Assembly (NCBI GenBank): GCA_026989175.1
Contig: JALSJT010000182.1
Span: forward strand, 1 to 44,490
DNA from: Thiomicrorhabdus sp.
GTDB lineage: Bacteria > Pseudomonadota > Gammaproteobacteria > Thiomicrospirales > Thiomicrospiraceae
Length of the DNA stretch: 44,490 nt
Reading direction: 5' to 3'
Both the position numbers and the translations under genes were made by a program. The notes beneath the pieces were generated by a model. That model was not told the DNA's origin, made no database searches, and saw nothing but the letters and a program-made list of their open reading frames with translations. The stretch's first letter is position 1. Every line of letters starts with the position of its first letter. Below are positions 19,790 through 30,476 of the stretch, one piece after another.

Positions 19790-20164
19790 TTATAGTGTAT
19801 AAATATAATCAGTGATGGTGTTGATCTCACTGTCGGTTAAGATGCCATGTCTTCCAAAAGGAGGCATGATGCTATTAGGTATGGTAAGTTCAGGAACGCC
19901 CCATATTTTTTTAACCAGTTTTTGTTTATCTGGATAGCGCAATTTCATCGCAACCAATGCAGGTCCTATATTGCCAGGCATAGATCCGCCTTTGATCGCA
20001 TGACAGGCCAAACAGTTGCCCTTGGAGCGAGAAAAAGCGAGTTTTTTACCCTCTTCAATGGTTGCGGCAGAAGGCTCTGAGGCGACTGCCGTGATTGGTG
20101 TTGAAATGACGAACCCTGATATTGCAAGGGCTGTCAGTAGGTGTTTCATTTTAGAAATCATTAT
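19790..20164 (-). CDS. soxX: SoxX, c-type cytochrome
   Basis: Heme motif CLACH; distal Met context NSIMPPFGRHGILTDSEI; likely start at internal MISKMKHLLTALAISG; sox context. Confidence 0.93.
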   Translation of the reverse strand: MMISKMKHLLTALAISGFVISTPITAVASEPSAATIEEGKKLAFSRSKGNCLACHAIKGGSMPGNIGPALVAMKLRYPDKQKLVKKIWGVPELTIPNSIMPPFGRHGILTDSEINTITDYIYTL

Positions 20165-20356
20165 TTCCTTCCTCCTAAAAGTGTCTTTCAACCTTCCCGT
20201 TTGATTGCACTTTAGATTGCATTGGGGTTTTTATTTGAGTAACTTTTTTACCCTTTGTTTTGTAGCTTACTCAGTTGGATAATAAACGCAAGTATTTTAG
20301 CTTTCAGTAGCGATAGTATTTTTAATCACCCAACAGTATTTTCTTATATGTTTGTG

Positions 20357-21823
20357 TTAGTGATTGTTTATCTTCTTGGTTTTCAATGACTTGCTGTTTT
20401 CTTGTTCAAATCGCACTATTTGTTGTTTCAGGAATCGGTCTGCGGTTATTTTGGCTTGTTTTAATAAGTATTGGGTTCTTTTAATATTGCCAATGTTGAA
20501 TTGCGCAAGGGCTAAAAAAAAGTGCGCCTCAGCTGTTTGTTGTTGATTGGCATAGATTTCAGAGAGTTTTTTATAGGCTAGATAGCGGTAGCGTTGGCTT
20601 TTAGTATGTGTTTTTAATAGAGCAATGGCTTTTGGGGTGTTGTTTGAATGGCGTAATAAATTGACATAGCTTAGTAATACGGCGGTATTATTTGGGTAGA
20701 TATCTAGTAGATAGTCCGCTTGATGCCGTGCCGTACTTATTATTTTAGGGTCATTAATTTGGTGTTTTACGAGGGTTCGTAATAATAAGGTTGTATAAAG
20801 CCAGTGGTTGGGGTTCTGTTCGACCAGCGTTTGTAAGCAGGTGAGGTCAGAAAGAGGAAGTGGGTTATGGGTGTTTAATGCCTGTAGATTTTTTTGATAG
20901 CAAGCGATGGCAGGGGTGTTTTTTTGAGTAAGCAGGGGGGGGGATTGTTGTGCGCCTTGAGTCTTTAGTTTTAGTTGAATCAGTGCGAACTGGTTATTGG
21001 CTTGTTTGGGGTGTCGTGCGGGGAGTGTTTGTGCTCGATTTTCAGACTCAGCAATCCGACGCTCTGTGACAGGGTGTGACCGTAAGATTTCAGGAGTTTT
21101 AAAGGTGTTGTTTTGCTCCTTTTTGGCGAGTCGCGCAAAAAAGTCGCCCATTGCATGTGGATCATAGCCCGATTGGCTTAGAAACTGAATGCCAATATGA
21201 TCGGCCTCCGACTCGTGCAGTCGAGAGTTTTTGAGCTGTTTTTCAATATCAAGACTCAAACCAGCTAGTAGTGTTGGGTAGACCGCGGAGCTGTCATACA
21301 TGCCAATTAAAGCAGCGGCGAGTAGGGTGGCGATGGTGTTTAAATTACTCTGCTTACTATTAACTTCATGTCCGCGGGAGAGGTGGTTTTGGGTCACATG
21401 CGCAATTTCATGAGCAATAACCGCGGCTAACTCATCTTCATTTTTAGCTGCTAAAATCAGACCGGTATGAATTCCGATAATACCATTCGGGCCTGCAAAG
21501 GCATTGATACTGAGATCGTCAATCACGTAAAACTTAAATTGACGTGATTCACCGGTCTGGCTTGCCATTTCATGACCAATTTTACGAATATAGGTCACCA
21601 CATCAGGATCATAGTTTAGATTATATTGTGTATGTAGCGCGGTATTGAACGCACGGCCGAGGTCTTGCTCAACTTCGACATTGTACGCAATTAAGTCCGA
21701 TGAACCTAAGTCTGGTAGCTTGGCAGCATAGGCAGTCAGCGCAGGGGTTAATAGCACCAATATCAATAGGAGATGGTAAAATGGTGCGCTTAGTTTTTTT
21801 ACAATACCGTGTCGATGATTCAT
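20357..21823 (-). CDS. M48 family metallopeptidase with TPR-like C-terminus (BepA/YfgC-like)
   Basis: 488 aa; signal peptide; AVIAHEIAHVTQNHLSRG (HExxH), HESEADHIGIQFLSQSGYDP. Confidence 0.9.
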   Translation of the reverse strand: MNHRHGIVKKLSAPFYHLLLILVLLTPALTAYAAKLPDLGSSDLIAYNVEVEQDLGRAFNTALHTQYNLNYDPDVVTYIRKIGHEMASQTGESRQFKFYVIDDLSINAFAGPNGIIGIHTGLILAAKNEDELAAVIAHEIAHVTQNHLSRGHEVNSKQSNLNTIATLLAAALIGMYDSSAVYPTLLAGLSLDIEKQLKNSRLHESEADHIGIQFLSQSGYDPHAMGDFFARLAKKEQNNTFKTPEILRSHPVTERRIAESENRAQTLPARHPKQANNQFALIQLKLKTQGAQQSPPLLTQKNTPAIACYQKNLQALNTHNPLPLSDLTCLQTLVEQNPNHWLYTTLLLRTLVKHQINDPKIISTARHQADYLLDIYPNNTAVLLSYVNLLRHSNNTPKAIALLKTHTKSQRYRYLAYKKLSEIYANQQQTAEAHFFLALAQFNIGNIKRTQYLLKQAKITADRFLKQQIVRFEQENSKSLKTKKINNH

Positions 21824-21860
21824 TTGAGTGTTGATGCCGTGCTTTTCAAGAGTAGATGTT

Positions 21861-22085
21861 GTGGATATTAGAGTAGATAGTAAAGGATTGGCATGTCCGA
21901 TGCCAGTGATTAAACTTAAGAAAGCATTAACCCAGAACCCAGAACAAAAGAGCGTGTTTTTACTGGCGTTAACCGATGAGGGGGGATTGAAAGATATTCC
22001 CGCGTTTTGTCAGCAGCAAAAATTAGACTGGGTCTTGTTACAAGAGACCCCTTTTATTGAGTTTAAAGTGTGGCGCATGTCATGA
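21861..22085 (+). CDS. TusA-like sulfurtransferase
   Basis: VDSKGLACPMPVIKLKKAL (conserved Cys-Pro-x-Pro); GTG start preferred over ORF-track 21828. Confidence 0.85.
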   Translation: MDIRVDSKGLACPMPVIKLKKALTQNPEQKSVFLLALTDEGGLKDIPAFCQQQKLDWVLLQETPFIEFKVWRMS

Positions 22086-22102
22086 ATGAGGGGGGAGAAA
22101 AA

Positions 22103-22636
22103 ATGAGTGAATCGTTAAATGATGCGTCTTTATCAGAGCAATTAAGTATCATCCACACCAAAGGCACACTGGATTGGGCGTACCCAGTTTTTATACTCGC
22201 CAGTACTGCCGCCGCTATGGATAAGAAAGTCGAACTGTTTTTTACCTTTTACGGCTTAAACTGCCTGCTTAAAGACACCAGCGGATTAAAAGTTTCTCCG
22301 TTAGGAAACCCAGGAATGGTGATGAAAAGCCCTGTTGGCCCTGATTGGCTTAAGCGTGTGGATTGGAACAAGGCGCTTCCTGGGTTAGTTTGGACACTGC
22401 CTGGTGCGGCAAAACTGGCGACCTGGGGCTTTAAGAAACAGATGTTGCTTGAAGGGCAGGTGCCCGTAGAAGAGTTAAGAGCACTTTGTATTGAGTTGGG
22501 TGTGAGTATGACTGCTTGCCAAATGACCATTGATTTGATGGGCTATCAACAAAGCGATTTTATCGAGCCGATCTCATTTTCTGGTGCGGCGACCTATTTT
22601 GCCAATACGCCTAAAACGCAGAGTTTATTTATCTGA
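22103..22636 (+). CDS. DsrE/DsrF-like (DsrE2-type) protein
   Basis: DWAYPVFILASTAAAMDKKVELFFTFYGLNCL; conserved Cys in ELGVSMTACQMTIDLMG; next to TusA-like gene. Confidence 0.8.
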   Translation: MSESLNDASLSEQLSIIHTKGTLDWAYPVFILASTAAAMDKKVELFFTFYGLNCLLKDTSGLKVSPLGNPGMVMKSPVGPDWLKRVDWNKALPGLVWTLPGAAKLATWGFKKQMLLEGQVPVEELRALCIELGVSMTACQMTIDLMGYQQSDFIEPISFSGAATYFANTPKTQSLFI

Positions 22637-22659
22637 CGTTTTGATAGAATAAACAAAAT

Positions 22660-22818
22660 GAGACCTTTGCACGAGAGGGGCGCGAGAGAGAAAAGAGATG
22701 AAATTTGACTGATTGAGGCGGAAAGCGCAGGGAATACCTAGGTATTCGCAAGGTTTTCAACAAAAATCAGGTATATTTCAGCCTTTTTTATCCGTGGATC
22801 CTTTCGTGCAAAGGTCTC
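22660..22818 (-). mobile_element. MITE-like element copy R3 (159 bp), upstream of pssA, inverted relative to R1
   Basis: GAGACCTTTGCACGAGAGG ... CCTTTCGTGCAAAGGTCTC; GAATACCTAGGTATTC; perfect TSD AAAAT (22655-22659, 22819-22823). Confidence 0.93.
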
Positions 22819-22850
22819 AAAATAATTATTTTTAATAAAAAAGTGACCCT

Positions 22851-23684
22851 ATGAAACCATTTGAAAAAGGGATTTACCTCCTGCCCAACTTAATGACCAC
22901 TGCCGCGTTGTTTGCAGGGTTTTATGCCGTGATTGCTGGTATTCAAGGCAATTTTGAACTGGGCGCCATTGCTATTTTAGTTGCGATGGTCTTGGATGGT
23001 CTGGATGGACGAATTGCTCGAATGACCAACTCGTGCAGTGCGTTTGGTGCGGAATACGACAGCCTGTCAGATATGATCTCGTTTGGTTTAGCGCCTGCGT
23101 TGCTAATGTTTCAGTGGATATTGGAAGATTTTGGTAAGTTAGGGTGGTTAATCGCCTTTATTTATACCGTTGCAGCAGCGTTGCGTTTGGCGCGTTTTAA
23201 TACCCAAGTGGGCGTGGCAGATAAACGATATTTTCAAGGATTACCCAGTCCCGCCGCTGCGGGGGTTTTGGCGGCACTTATTTGGATGGTTGAAGCAAAC
23301 GAGCTAGAAAACGCAATGTTACCGATGGTCGGATTGGTGTTAACCCTTGTGGTTGGGTTAATGATGGTCAGCAATATCCGTTTTAGTTCGTTTAAAGAGC
23401 TTAATTTAAAAGGGAAAGTGCCCTTTGTCACGCTGTTAATCATTGTTTTAGTGTTTGTGGTTATCACCTTAGAGCCTCCAACGCTACTGTTTTTGATCTT
23501 CTTAACCTACACCTTATCAGGTCCTGTGGTAACGCTTGTGACCCTTAAAAAGACACGTGCACTGCGCCGACAGCAACGTGATGATGAGAAAGCGGTTGCA
23601 AATGCGATGGTGGTCGAAAAGACCAAAAAGCATCAAGAAAAAAGCAGTGAGCATAAGAACGATACCAATGGAGATAACTCATGA
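22851..23684 (+). CDS. pssA: CDP-diacylglycerol-serine O-phosphatidyltransferase
   Basis: [41 protein letters not shown] (CDP-alcohol phosphotransferase motif); next to leuA. Confidence 0.94.
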   Translation: MKPFEKGIYLLPNLMTTAALFAGFYAVIAGIQGNFELGAIAILVAMVLDGLDGRIARMTNSCSAFGAEYDSLSDMISFGLAPALLMFQWILEDFGKLGWLIAFIYTVAAALRLARFNTQVGVADKRYFQGLPSPAAAGVLAALIWMVEANELENAMLPMVGLVLTLVVGLMMVSNIRFSSFKELNLKGKVPFVTLLIIVLVFVVITLEPPTLLFLIFLTYTLSGPVVTLVTLKKTRALRRQQRDDEKAVANAMVVEKTKKHQEKSSEHKNDTNGDNS

Positions 23685-25225
23685 AAGATCATCTAGTCAT
23701 ATTTGACACCACGCTAAGAGATGGTGAACAAAGTCCTGGTGCCTCTATGACCAAAGAGGAAAAAGTTCGGATTGCCAAGCAGCTTGAAAAATTACGGGTC
23801 GATGTTATTGAAGCGGGCTTTCCTGCCGCTAGTCAAGGCGATTTTGAATCCGTTCAGGCGGTGGCATCTGCTGTAAAAGATTCCACGGTTTGTGGGCTGG
23901 CTCGTGCGGTTGAAAAGGATATTATGCGAGCGGGCGAGGCGATTAAGCTTGCCAATGCAGGGCGCATACATACCTTTATTGCGACCTCGCCGATTCATAT
24001 GGAGAAAAAACTCCGCATGACACCCAATCAAGTGGTCGAACGTGCCGTTTGGGCGATTAAAAGAGCGCGAGACTTTACCGATGATGTCGAATTCTCTCCC
24101 GAAGATGCCGGGCGTTCTGATCTGGATTTTTTATGTCGCGTCATCGAAGCGGCGATTGATGCCGGTGCCACCACCATTAACATTCCAGACACCGTGGGCT
24201 ACAACGTGCCCAATCAATTTGGTAACTTGTTTAAAGCCTTAATTGAGCGAATTCCAAACTCAGACAAAGCCATTTTTTCCGCACATTGCCATAACGATCT
24301 AGGGTTGGCGGCCGCCAACTCTTTAGCTGCTGTGAGAAATGGTGCGCGTCAAGTGGAGTGCACCTTAAATGGCTTGGGCGAGCGCGCAGGGAATACCGCC
24401 TTAGAAGAGGTGGTGATGGCGATAAAAACCCGCCAAGATATTTTTAGCGTAGACACTCGCATTAACACCCAGGAAATTTTAGCCACTTCTCGTTTAGTCT
24501 CCAATATTACAGGTTTTGCTGTGCAACCCAATAAAGCGATTGTGGGTGCTAACGCCTTTGCGCATGAGTCTGGTATTCATCAAGATGGCGTACTCAAACA
24601 CCGTGAAACCTATGAGATTATGCGTGCCGAAGATGTTGGCTGGAGTACCAATAAAATGGTCATGGGTAAGCACTCAGGGCGCAATGCGTTTAAAACGCGC
24701 TTAGAAGAGCTCGGAATTGATTTTGAAACAGAACAAGAGCTAAACGATGCCTTTATTCGTTTTAAAGAGCTCGCCGATCGTAAACATGAAATTTATGATG
24801 AAGACCTTCAATCGCTGGTCACCGATAATAATATTCAGCGCGTTGAGAATGAGATTTACCGTTTAATCTCGTTAAAATCCTCAATGGGAACGGGCGAACC
24901 CTCGAATGCGGAAGTGGTTTTATGGATGCAAGGCGAAGAGTTAAGTGCATCCGCGAATGGTAGCGGTGTGGTAGATGCCACCTTTAAAGCGATTGAATCA
25001 CTGGTTCAATCGGGCACGACATTGGAACTTTACTCCGTAAGCAACGTTACCAACGGCACGGATTCACTTGGTGAAACAACGGTGCGCCTTGAAAAAGGCG
25101 GACGTATCGTTAATGGAATGGGGTCGGATACCGATATCGTACTTGCCTCAGCCAAAGCGTATGTAAATGCTCTAAATAAGATCGCTGGTGAACAGGTCAA
25201 AGACCACCCGCAAGCCTCTGTTTGA
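23681..25225 (+). CDS. leuA: 2-isopropylmalate synthase
   Basis: 514 aa; [66 protein letters not shown]. Confidence 0.98.
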   Translation: MKDHLVIFDTTLRDGEQSPGASMTKEEKVRIAKQLEKLRVDVIEAGFPAASQGDFESVQAVASAVKDSTVCGLARAVEKDIMRAGEAIKLANAGRIHTFIATSPIHMEKKLRMTPNQVVERAVWAIKRARDFTDDVEFSPEDAGRSDLDFLCRVIEAAIDAGATTINIPDTVGYNVPNQFGNLFKALIERIPNSDKAIFSAHCHNDLGLAAANSLAAVRNGARQVECTLNGLGERAGNTALEEVVMAIKTRQDIFSVDTRINTQEILATSRLVSNITGFAVQPNKAIVGANAFAHESGIHQDGVLKHRETYEIMRAEDVGWSTNKMVMGKHSGRNAFKTRLEELGIDFETEQELNDAFIRFKELADRKHEIYDEDLQSLVTDNNIQRVENEIYRLISLKSSMGTGEPSNAEVVLWMQGEELSASANGSGVVDATFKAIESLVQSGTTLELYSVSNVTNGTDSLGETTVRLEKGGRIVNGMGSDTDIVLASAKAYVNALNKIAGEQVKDHPQASV

Positions 25226-25271
25226 ATTTAGGAAATAGAGGGGGGGAGAAAAAATTAAATGAAGAATTTTT

Positions 25272-25829
25272 ATGTCTAAATTAACGTTTTCTAATGCTCT
25301 GTTTGAACAAATAGGGGGGACAAATTGGCAGCAACGGTCTGAATTTATATTTGCTTCAGTCATCTCCGAATCTCATGATGCTGTAAACGCTGAATCATCT
25401 CCTGCGTTAGAGCCTGCTCAAGCACCGATTGAAGATTCATTTGAAGAGCAGAGTGAACCCTGTATATCGAAGGGTTATTCGATTGTAGTCTTAGGCGCAG
25501 GACTCAATGAAATTTGGCAAAATGATGCACAACCCGCATGGCTACTTTGGCAAAATATCATGCAAGTATTTGAGTGGGATGAGCATCAAATTGTATTTTT
25601 TGATACCGCACACATGGTCTCAGAAGAGGTGGTCTTCTCCACCATCGAAGAGATTATTGATTTGGGGGTGGACTGGGCACTGACCATGGATGAAGCACAC
25701 GAGCTGTCCGAACAGTTGCAAGAAGGCATTCAAGTCATTTCCGTACCCGATATGGAATCTATGCTGTCTGATCCCTATGCTAAACAAACGTTCTATCACA
25801 CCGTAATATCGATCCAAAACGCTCATTAA
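25272..25829 (+). CDS. Hypothetical protein, candidate divergent DNA polymerase III psi subunit (HolD-like)
   Basis: 185 aa; immediately 5' of rimI as holD is in enterobacteria; IVVLGAGLNEIWQNDAQPAWLLWQNIMQVF. Confidence 0.5.
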   Translation: MSKLTFSNALFEQIGGTNWQQRSEFIFASVISESHDAVNAESSPALEPAQAPIEDSFEEQSEPCISKGYSIVVLGAGLNEIWQNDAQPAWLLWQNIMQVFEWDEHQIVFFDTAHMVSEEVVFSTIEEIIDLGVDWALTMDEAHELSEQLQEGIQVISVPDMESMLSDPYAKQTFYHTVISIQNAH

Positions 25830-25832
25830 AGC

Positions 25833-26324
25833 ATGACTTGTTTTAGCGATCTATATTTAGACCTCATGCGAGACGAAGACCTACCTTGGGTCTTAGCACT
25901 CGAGCAACAGTCCTATGATTTTCCGTGGAGTCAAAAGGGTTTTGAAAACAGCCTAGAACAAGGGTTGAACTACCTGTTTTACAGCGCCGAAGGAAAAAAG
26001 CTCGGCTACTGCTGTATCTTACCGGTACTGGATGAAGCACATATCTTGAATTTCTGTGTAGCGCGCGAATATCGTGGAAAAGGTGTTGCGACAGAAGCGC
26101 TTAAAAAAGTTCTGGCAAAACTCAATGCAGGAAATTATCAATGCGCACTGCTTGAAGTAAGAGGTTCAAACGAACCCGCAATTAAGCTGTATCAAACGCT
26201 CGGTTTTCAACAAGATGGTACACGGAAAGAATATTATCGTGTTAAACAGTGGTGTGATAAACAAAAAGCCCTTATAGAGGAGCGAGAGGATGCGGTTTTG
26301 ATGTCGTTTTTGTTTTCTGAATAA
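25833..26324 (+). CDS. rimI: Ribosomal-protein-alanine N-acetyltransferase
   Basis: GNAT fold; FCVAREYRGKGVATEALKKVL, LLEVRGSNEPAIKLYQTLGFQQDGTRKEYY. Confidence 0.93.
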   Translation: MTCFSDLYLDLMRDEDLPWVLALEQQSYDFPWSQKGFENSLEQGLNYLFYSAEGKKLGYCCILPVLDEAHILNFCVAREYRGKGVATEALKKVLAKLNAGNYQCALLEVRGSNEPAIKLYQTLGFQQDGTRKEYYRVKQWCDKQKALIEEREDAVLMSFLFSE

Positions 26325-26366
26325 GGGGGGAGGAAAAAATTAAACGGTTTAATCTTTCCCCCACTC
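26325..26366. terminator. Probable bidirectional terminator between convergent rimI and suhB
   Basis: Imperfect hairpin GGGGGGAGGAAAAAATTAAAC-G-GTTTAATCTTTCCCCC. Confidence 0.5.
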
Positions 26367-26388
26367 TCTCTTTTGTGAACAAAGAAAT

Positions 26389-27207
26389 TTAAGTGCGTAA
26401 CTCCGTTGGAATAGTTTTTGTCAGGATTTGTGCCATCTCTTTGTAGAGTTTTGGGTTGGCGGTTAAGATGTTGCCACTGGTGAGGTAATCTTCTCCCCCT
26501 CTAAAGTCGGTGGCAAGTCCTCCCGCTTCTTGTACCAACAGTGCGCCCGCCGCAATATCCCAAGGTTTTAGGTTAAATTCCCAATAGCCGTCTACCCGGC
26601 CACAAGCGACATAGGCTAAATCAAGCGCGGCAGAGCCTGCTCGGCGAACCCCTGCGGTTGAAGTCATGAAGGATTTTAAGCTCGCCATATAGCTGTCTAG
26701 GTAGCTGAAATCATGGTAAGGGAATCCGGTTGCCAGTAGGGCGTTGTCGAGTGTTTTTTGTTGGCTGGTGCGGATACGTTGGTTGTTTAAAAACGCTCCA
26801 CGCCCTCGGCTGGCAGTAAACATTTCGTCGCGTACAGGGTCAAAAATCACGGCATGGGTGAGTTTGCCTTTCTCTTTGATGGCGATGGAGACGCAGAATT
26901 GTGGAAATTGGTGTAAGAAATTGGTGGTTCCATCCAGTGGGTCAATGATCCATTCCACATCCGATAGACCGTATTTGGTTTTTTTAGCCTTTTTAATACC
27001 GCTCTCTTCCGCTAAAATAGCGTGTTCGGGGTAGTACTTTTGAATGGTTTTAATAATGGTATTTTCGGCTTCTTTGTCGACTTCGCTGACGTAATCGTTT
27101 TTGCCTTTGTGTTCGATATTTAGTTGGTCGATTCGTGTGTAGTGATGCATAATGTTACCACCTGCCGCACGGGCGGCCATGGTGGCGATATTGAGAAGTG
27201 GGTGCAT
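26389..27207 (-). CDS. suhB: Inositol monophosphatase family protein SuhB
   Basis: 272 aa; EESG, WIIDPLDGTTNFLHQFPQFCVSIA, GSAALDLAYVACGRVDGYWE. Confidence 0.95.
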   Translation of the reverse strand: MHPLLNIATMAARAAGGNIMHHYTRIDQLNIEHKGKNDYVSEVDKEAENTIIKTIQKYYPEHAILAEESGIKKAKKTKYGLSDVEWIIDPLDGTTNFLHQFPQFCVSIAIKEKGKLTHAVIFDPVRDEMFTASRGRGAFLNNQRIRTSQQKTLDNALLATGFPYHDFSYLDSYMASLKSFMTSTAGVRRAGSAALDLAYVACGRVDGYWEFNLKPWDIAAGALLVQEAGGLATDFRGGEDYLTSGNILTANPKLYKEMAQILTKTIPTELRT

Positions 27208-27236
27208 TTAAGCGTTCCTTAAAAATAAAATTTAGA

Positions 27237-27396
27237 GAGACCTTTGTACGAAAGAGTGCACGGATAAAAAAGGCTGAAATATGTTCGATTTTTGGTGAAA
27301 ATTTTGCGAATACCGAGGTATTCCCTGCGATTTCCGCCTTAAATCACTCAAATTTTCTCTCTTTTCTCTCGCGCGCCCCTTTCGTGCAAAGCTCTC
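27237..27396 (+). mobile_element. MITE-like element copy R4 (160 bp), between divergent suhB and trmJ
   Basis: GAGACCTTTGTACGAAAG ... CTTTCGTGCAAAGCTCTC; GAATACCGAGGTATTC; perfect TSD TTAGA (27232-27236, 27397-27401). Confidence 0.93.
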
Positions 27397-27433
27397 TTAG
27401 AGTGTTTTTGTAAGATTATAACGGAAAGAGCAG

Positions 27434-28201
27434 ATGATTGAAGATTACAGTTTGAATTCTGGTTTGGCAAAGATTCGAGTGGTGTTGGTTGAAACCTCTC
27501 ATCCCGGTAATATCGGTGCGATTGCGCGTGCGATGAAAAACATGGGATTGAGCCAGTTGGTATTGGTTAATCCAAAGGAGTTTCCGAGTCAAGTCGCATC
27601 TGCAAGAGCGTCCAGTGCGTGTGATATTTTAGATCAAGCTCGGGTGGTAAGCACCTTGGATGAGGCGCTGGTGGGTACAAAACTGGCATTTGGTGCTAGT
27701 GCGCGTTTAAGAAAAGTCGCTTGGCCACAATTGGATGTGCGAGAAACTGCGCAACTGGCGTTGGAGACGGTAGAAGAGGGAGAGGTCGCGCTGGTGTTTG
27801 GCCGTGAAGATTCGGGTTTGAGTAATTTGGAGATGGATAAGTGCCACTATTTAAGTCATATCCCTTCCAATCCAACATACTGCTCTTTAAATATTAGTGC
27901 GGCGGTTCAAGTGTTTGCGTATGAGTGTTTGATGGCATCCAATGTTCGTTCGGTGCATACTAAAAATGATCGAGCAAAATTGGCGAATACCGAACAGTTA
28001 GAGGGATTTTACGATCATCTATTTCAGACTTTGCAAGATATTGAGTTTTTAGACCCCGATAAAAATGCCCGCTTTATGCGTCGCATGCGTCGTTTGTATA
28101 ATCGCGCGCAGTTGGATGTAAAAGAAATTGATATCTTAAGAGGTATCTTGTCTGCGTCGCAACGAAAAGCGTTAGAGACAGGAAAAGAGAAGGATGTTTA
28201 A
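27434..28201 (+). CDS. trmJ: tRNA (cytidine/uridine-2'-O-)-methyltransferase TrmJ
   Basis: SpoU family; [58 protein letters not shown]. Confidence 0.95.
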   Translation: MIEDYSLNSGLAKIRVVLVETSHPGNIGAIARAMKNMGLSQLVLVNPKEFPSQVASARASSACDILDQARVVSTLDEALVGTKLAFGASARLRKVAWPQLDVRETAQLALETVEEGEVALVFGREDSGLSNLEMDKCHYLSHIPSNPTYCSLNISAAVQVFAYECLMASNVRSVHTKNDRAKLANTEQLEGFYDHLFQTLQDIEFLDPDKNARFMRRMRRLYNRAQLDVKEIDILRGILSASQRKALETGKEKDV

Positions 28202-28976
28202 ACGATTAAAATCTGATATTCGCTGTGTATTTGAGCGAGACCCCGCGGCGCGTAATACATTTGAGGTAATTACCACCTACCCTGGGTTGCATGCTATTTT
28301 GTGGTATCGCTTGGCACACGGGTTGTGGAATATCGGGTTAAAGTGGTTGGCACGTTTTATTTCGACCCTTGCACGTTGGTTAACGGGAATTGAAATTCAC
28401 CCTGCAGCAAAAATTGGCGAACGTTTTTTTATTGACCACGGAATGGGAGTGGTGATTGGTGAAACGGCAGAAATTGGCGACGATTGTACGCTGTATCATG
28501 GAGTGACGTTGGGTGGAACCTCTTGGCAAAAAGGTAAGCGGCACCCTACGCTTGGCAATGGTGTGGTGGTGGGTGCGGGTGCCAAAGTGCTTGGCCCAAT
28601 AGAGATTGGAGACAACGCTCGTATTGGTTCAAATGCGGTGGTGGTTAAGCCCGTTTCAGAAGGAAAAACCGTGGTCGGTATCCCCGGACGTGAGGTGGAT
28701 CAAAAAGACAAAGACTTGGAAAAACGTCGCGCTAAAATGGCCGAAAAAATAGGCTTTGATGCTTACGGTGTTGGGCAGGAGATGGCTGATCCTGTCGAGA
28801 AAGCCATTTACAGTTTGCTGGATCATATTCAGGTACAAGATGAAAGGATGGAGGCGATGGCGAAGGAGTTGGCTAAGTTGGGTGGTGAGTTAATTGAAGC
28901 TAAATTACCAGAGTTGGATGATGCGGTATTGGAACCTAATGATCCTGTTCAGGCGGCACACTTGAAAAAAGAGTGA
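28194..28976 (+). CDS. cysE: Serine O-acetyltransferase
   Basis: Hexapeptide repeats; [47 protein letters not shown]. Confidence 0.95.
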   Translation: MFKRLKSDIRCVFERDPAARNTFEVITTYPGLHAILWYRLAHGLWNIGLKWLARFISTLARWLTGIEIHPAAKIGERFFIDHGMGVVIGETAEIGDDCTLYHGVTLGGTSWQKGKRHPTLGNGVVVGAGAKVLGPIEIGDNARIGSNAVVVKPVSEGKTVVGIPGREVDQKDKDLEKRRAKMAEKIGFDAYGVGQEMADPVEKAIYSLLDHIQVQDERMEAMAKELAKLGGELIEAKLPELDDAVLEPNDPVQAAHLKKE

Positions 28977-29125
28977 CTTAATAACGAGCGGACAATTAAT
29001 TGTTTTTGGTGGAAACCGTTGAATAACACTTGAGTTGTTGTGGAAAGCGACAATAATTCTTGAGTTAAATGGTTGGTTATTATAGAATTCGAACCAATAA
29101 ATTAAAATAGTTGGTCTGTATTACC

Positions 29126-29557
29126 ATGAAATTAACCTCAAAAGGGCGTTATGCCGTAACAGCGATGATCGATATTGCCTTGAATCAAGGGGAGGGTGCG
29201 ATCACACTCTCTTTAATCTCAGATCGCCAAGGTATCTCTCTCTCTTACTTAGAACAGTTGTTCTCAAAATTAAAAAAAGCAGGATTAGTCTCGAGTGCTC
29301 GTGGGCCAGGTGGCGGTTATCGCTTAAGTCGTCCAGCGGAAGAGATTTCTGTGGGAGAGGTTATTCGTGCCGTGGATGAGTCGGTTGATGCGAGAAAATG
29401 TACTGGGCGCGGTGACTGTAATGGTGGGAGTGAGTGCTTGTCCCATGAGCTTTGGTCAGACTTAAGTGGTATGATAAGGTCGTTTTTACAAGGCATCTCT
29501 TTGCAAAGTATTGTGGATAAAAGAGTTGATGTAAAAAAAGAGATCTCGTTTGATTAG
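29126..29557 (+). CDS. iscR: Rrf2 family Fe-S regulator IscR
   Basis: [20 protein letters not shown]; Cys triad [13 protein letters not shown]; start at ATG 29126. Confidence 0.94.
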   Translation: MKLTSKGRYAVTAMIDIALNQGEGAITLSLISDRQGISLSYLEQLFSKLKKAGLVSSARGPGGGYRLSRPAEEISVGEVIRAVDESVDARKCTGRGDCNGGSECLSHELWSDLSGMIRSFLQGISLQSIVDKRVDVKKEISFD

Positions 29558-29607
29558 AGACGCTTTTTGATTTGAATTTATTTGGTTTAAATAATTTAGG
29601 AAAAAAT

Positions 29608-29934
29608 ATGGCGGTAACGTTAACGCAAGCAGCATCCGAACGAGTGAAAAAAATGTTGGAAAAACGGGGGCACGGTATTGGGCTACGCGTTTCCACAAAA
29701 GTTAGTGGGTGTGCAGGATTTTCGTATGTTGTCGATTACGCCGATGAGATTCAAGAAGACGACGCGGTATTTGAAAGCTTTGATGTTCAGGTGATTGTGG
29801 ATTCCAGTAGCTTAGAAAAAATTGATGGAATGGAGATCGACTATGTTCAAGAGAGTTTGTTGAATGAAGGTTTTTCATTTAATAATCCACAAGTAAAAGA
29901 TAGCTGTGGATGTGGTGAGTCGTTTACGGTGTAA
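29608..29934 (+). CDS. A-type iron-sulfur carrier protein (IscA-like)
   Basis: Conserved Cys in VSGCAGFSYV and CGCG near C-terminus; directly after iscR. Confidence 0.9.
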   Translation: MAVTLTQAASERVKKMLEKRGHGIGLRVSTKVSGCAGFSYVVDYADEIQEDDAVFESFDVQVIVDSSSLEKIDGMEIDYVQESLLNEGFSFNNPQVKDSCGCGESFTV

Positions 29935-29960
29935 TGTCTTTCAATTAAGCCGAGCTTTTA

Positions 29961-29988
29961 AAAAGCCCGACCGTGTGTCGGGTTTTTT
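29961..29988 (+). terminator. Rho-independent terminator after iscA-like gene
   Basis: AAAAGCCCGAC-CGTGT-GTCGGGTTTTTT. Confidence 0.9.
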
Positions 29989-30053
29989 GTTTTTGTGCAG
30001 GCGAGAGGAATAATTGTTAAAATGGCTCGATTAAAATTTAAAGGGGCAAAAAG

Positions 30054-30476
30054 ATGCAAAGAACCTTCTCAATCATCAAGCCAGACGCGGTTACCAGAAA
30101 CTTAATTGGAAAAATTTATCAACGTTTTGAAGAGAATGGTTTGCGCATTGTCGCCGCTAAAATGGTGCAGTTAACCCGCGAAAAAGCAGAAGGGTTTTAT
30201 GCCGAACACAAAGGGCGAGAGTTTTATGAGCCATTAGTGAACTATATGATCTCAGCACCGATCATGGTGCAAGTATTAGAAGGCGACAATGCCATTGCTA
30301 AAAACCGTGAGATTATGGGCGTAACAGATCCAGAAAAAGCTGCTCCGAATACGATTCGAGCGGACTTTGCGATTTCAGTACGAGAAAATTCCGTACATGG
30401 TTCTGACTCTGAAGCGAGTGCCGCACGTGAAATTTCCTATTTTTTTGCGCCGTCTGAATTGTGTGATCGACCTTAA
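30054..30476 (+). CDS. ndk: Nucleoside diphosphate kinase
   Basis: [41 protein letters not shown]. Confidence 0.98.
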   Translation: MQRTFSIIKPDAVTRNLIGKIYQRFEENGLRIVAAKMVQLTREKAEGFYAEHKGREFYEPLVNYMISAPIMVQVLEGDNAIAKNREIMGVTDPEKAAPNTIRADFAISVRENSVHGSDSEASAAREISYFFAPSELCDRP

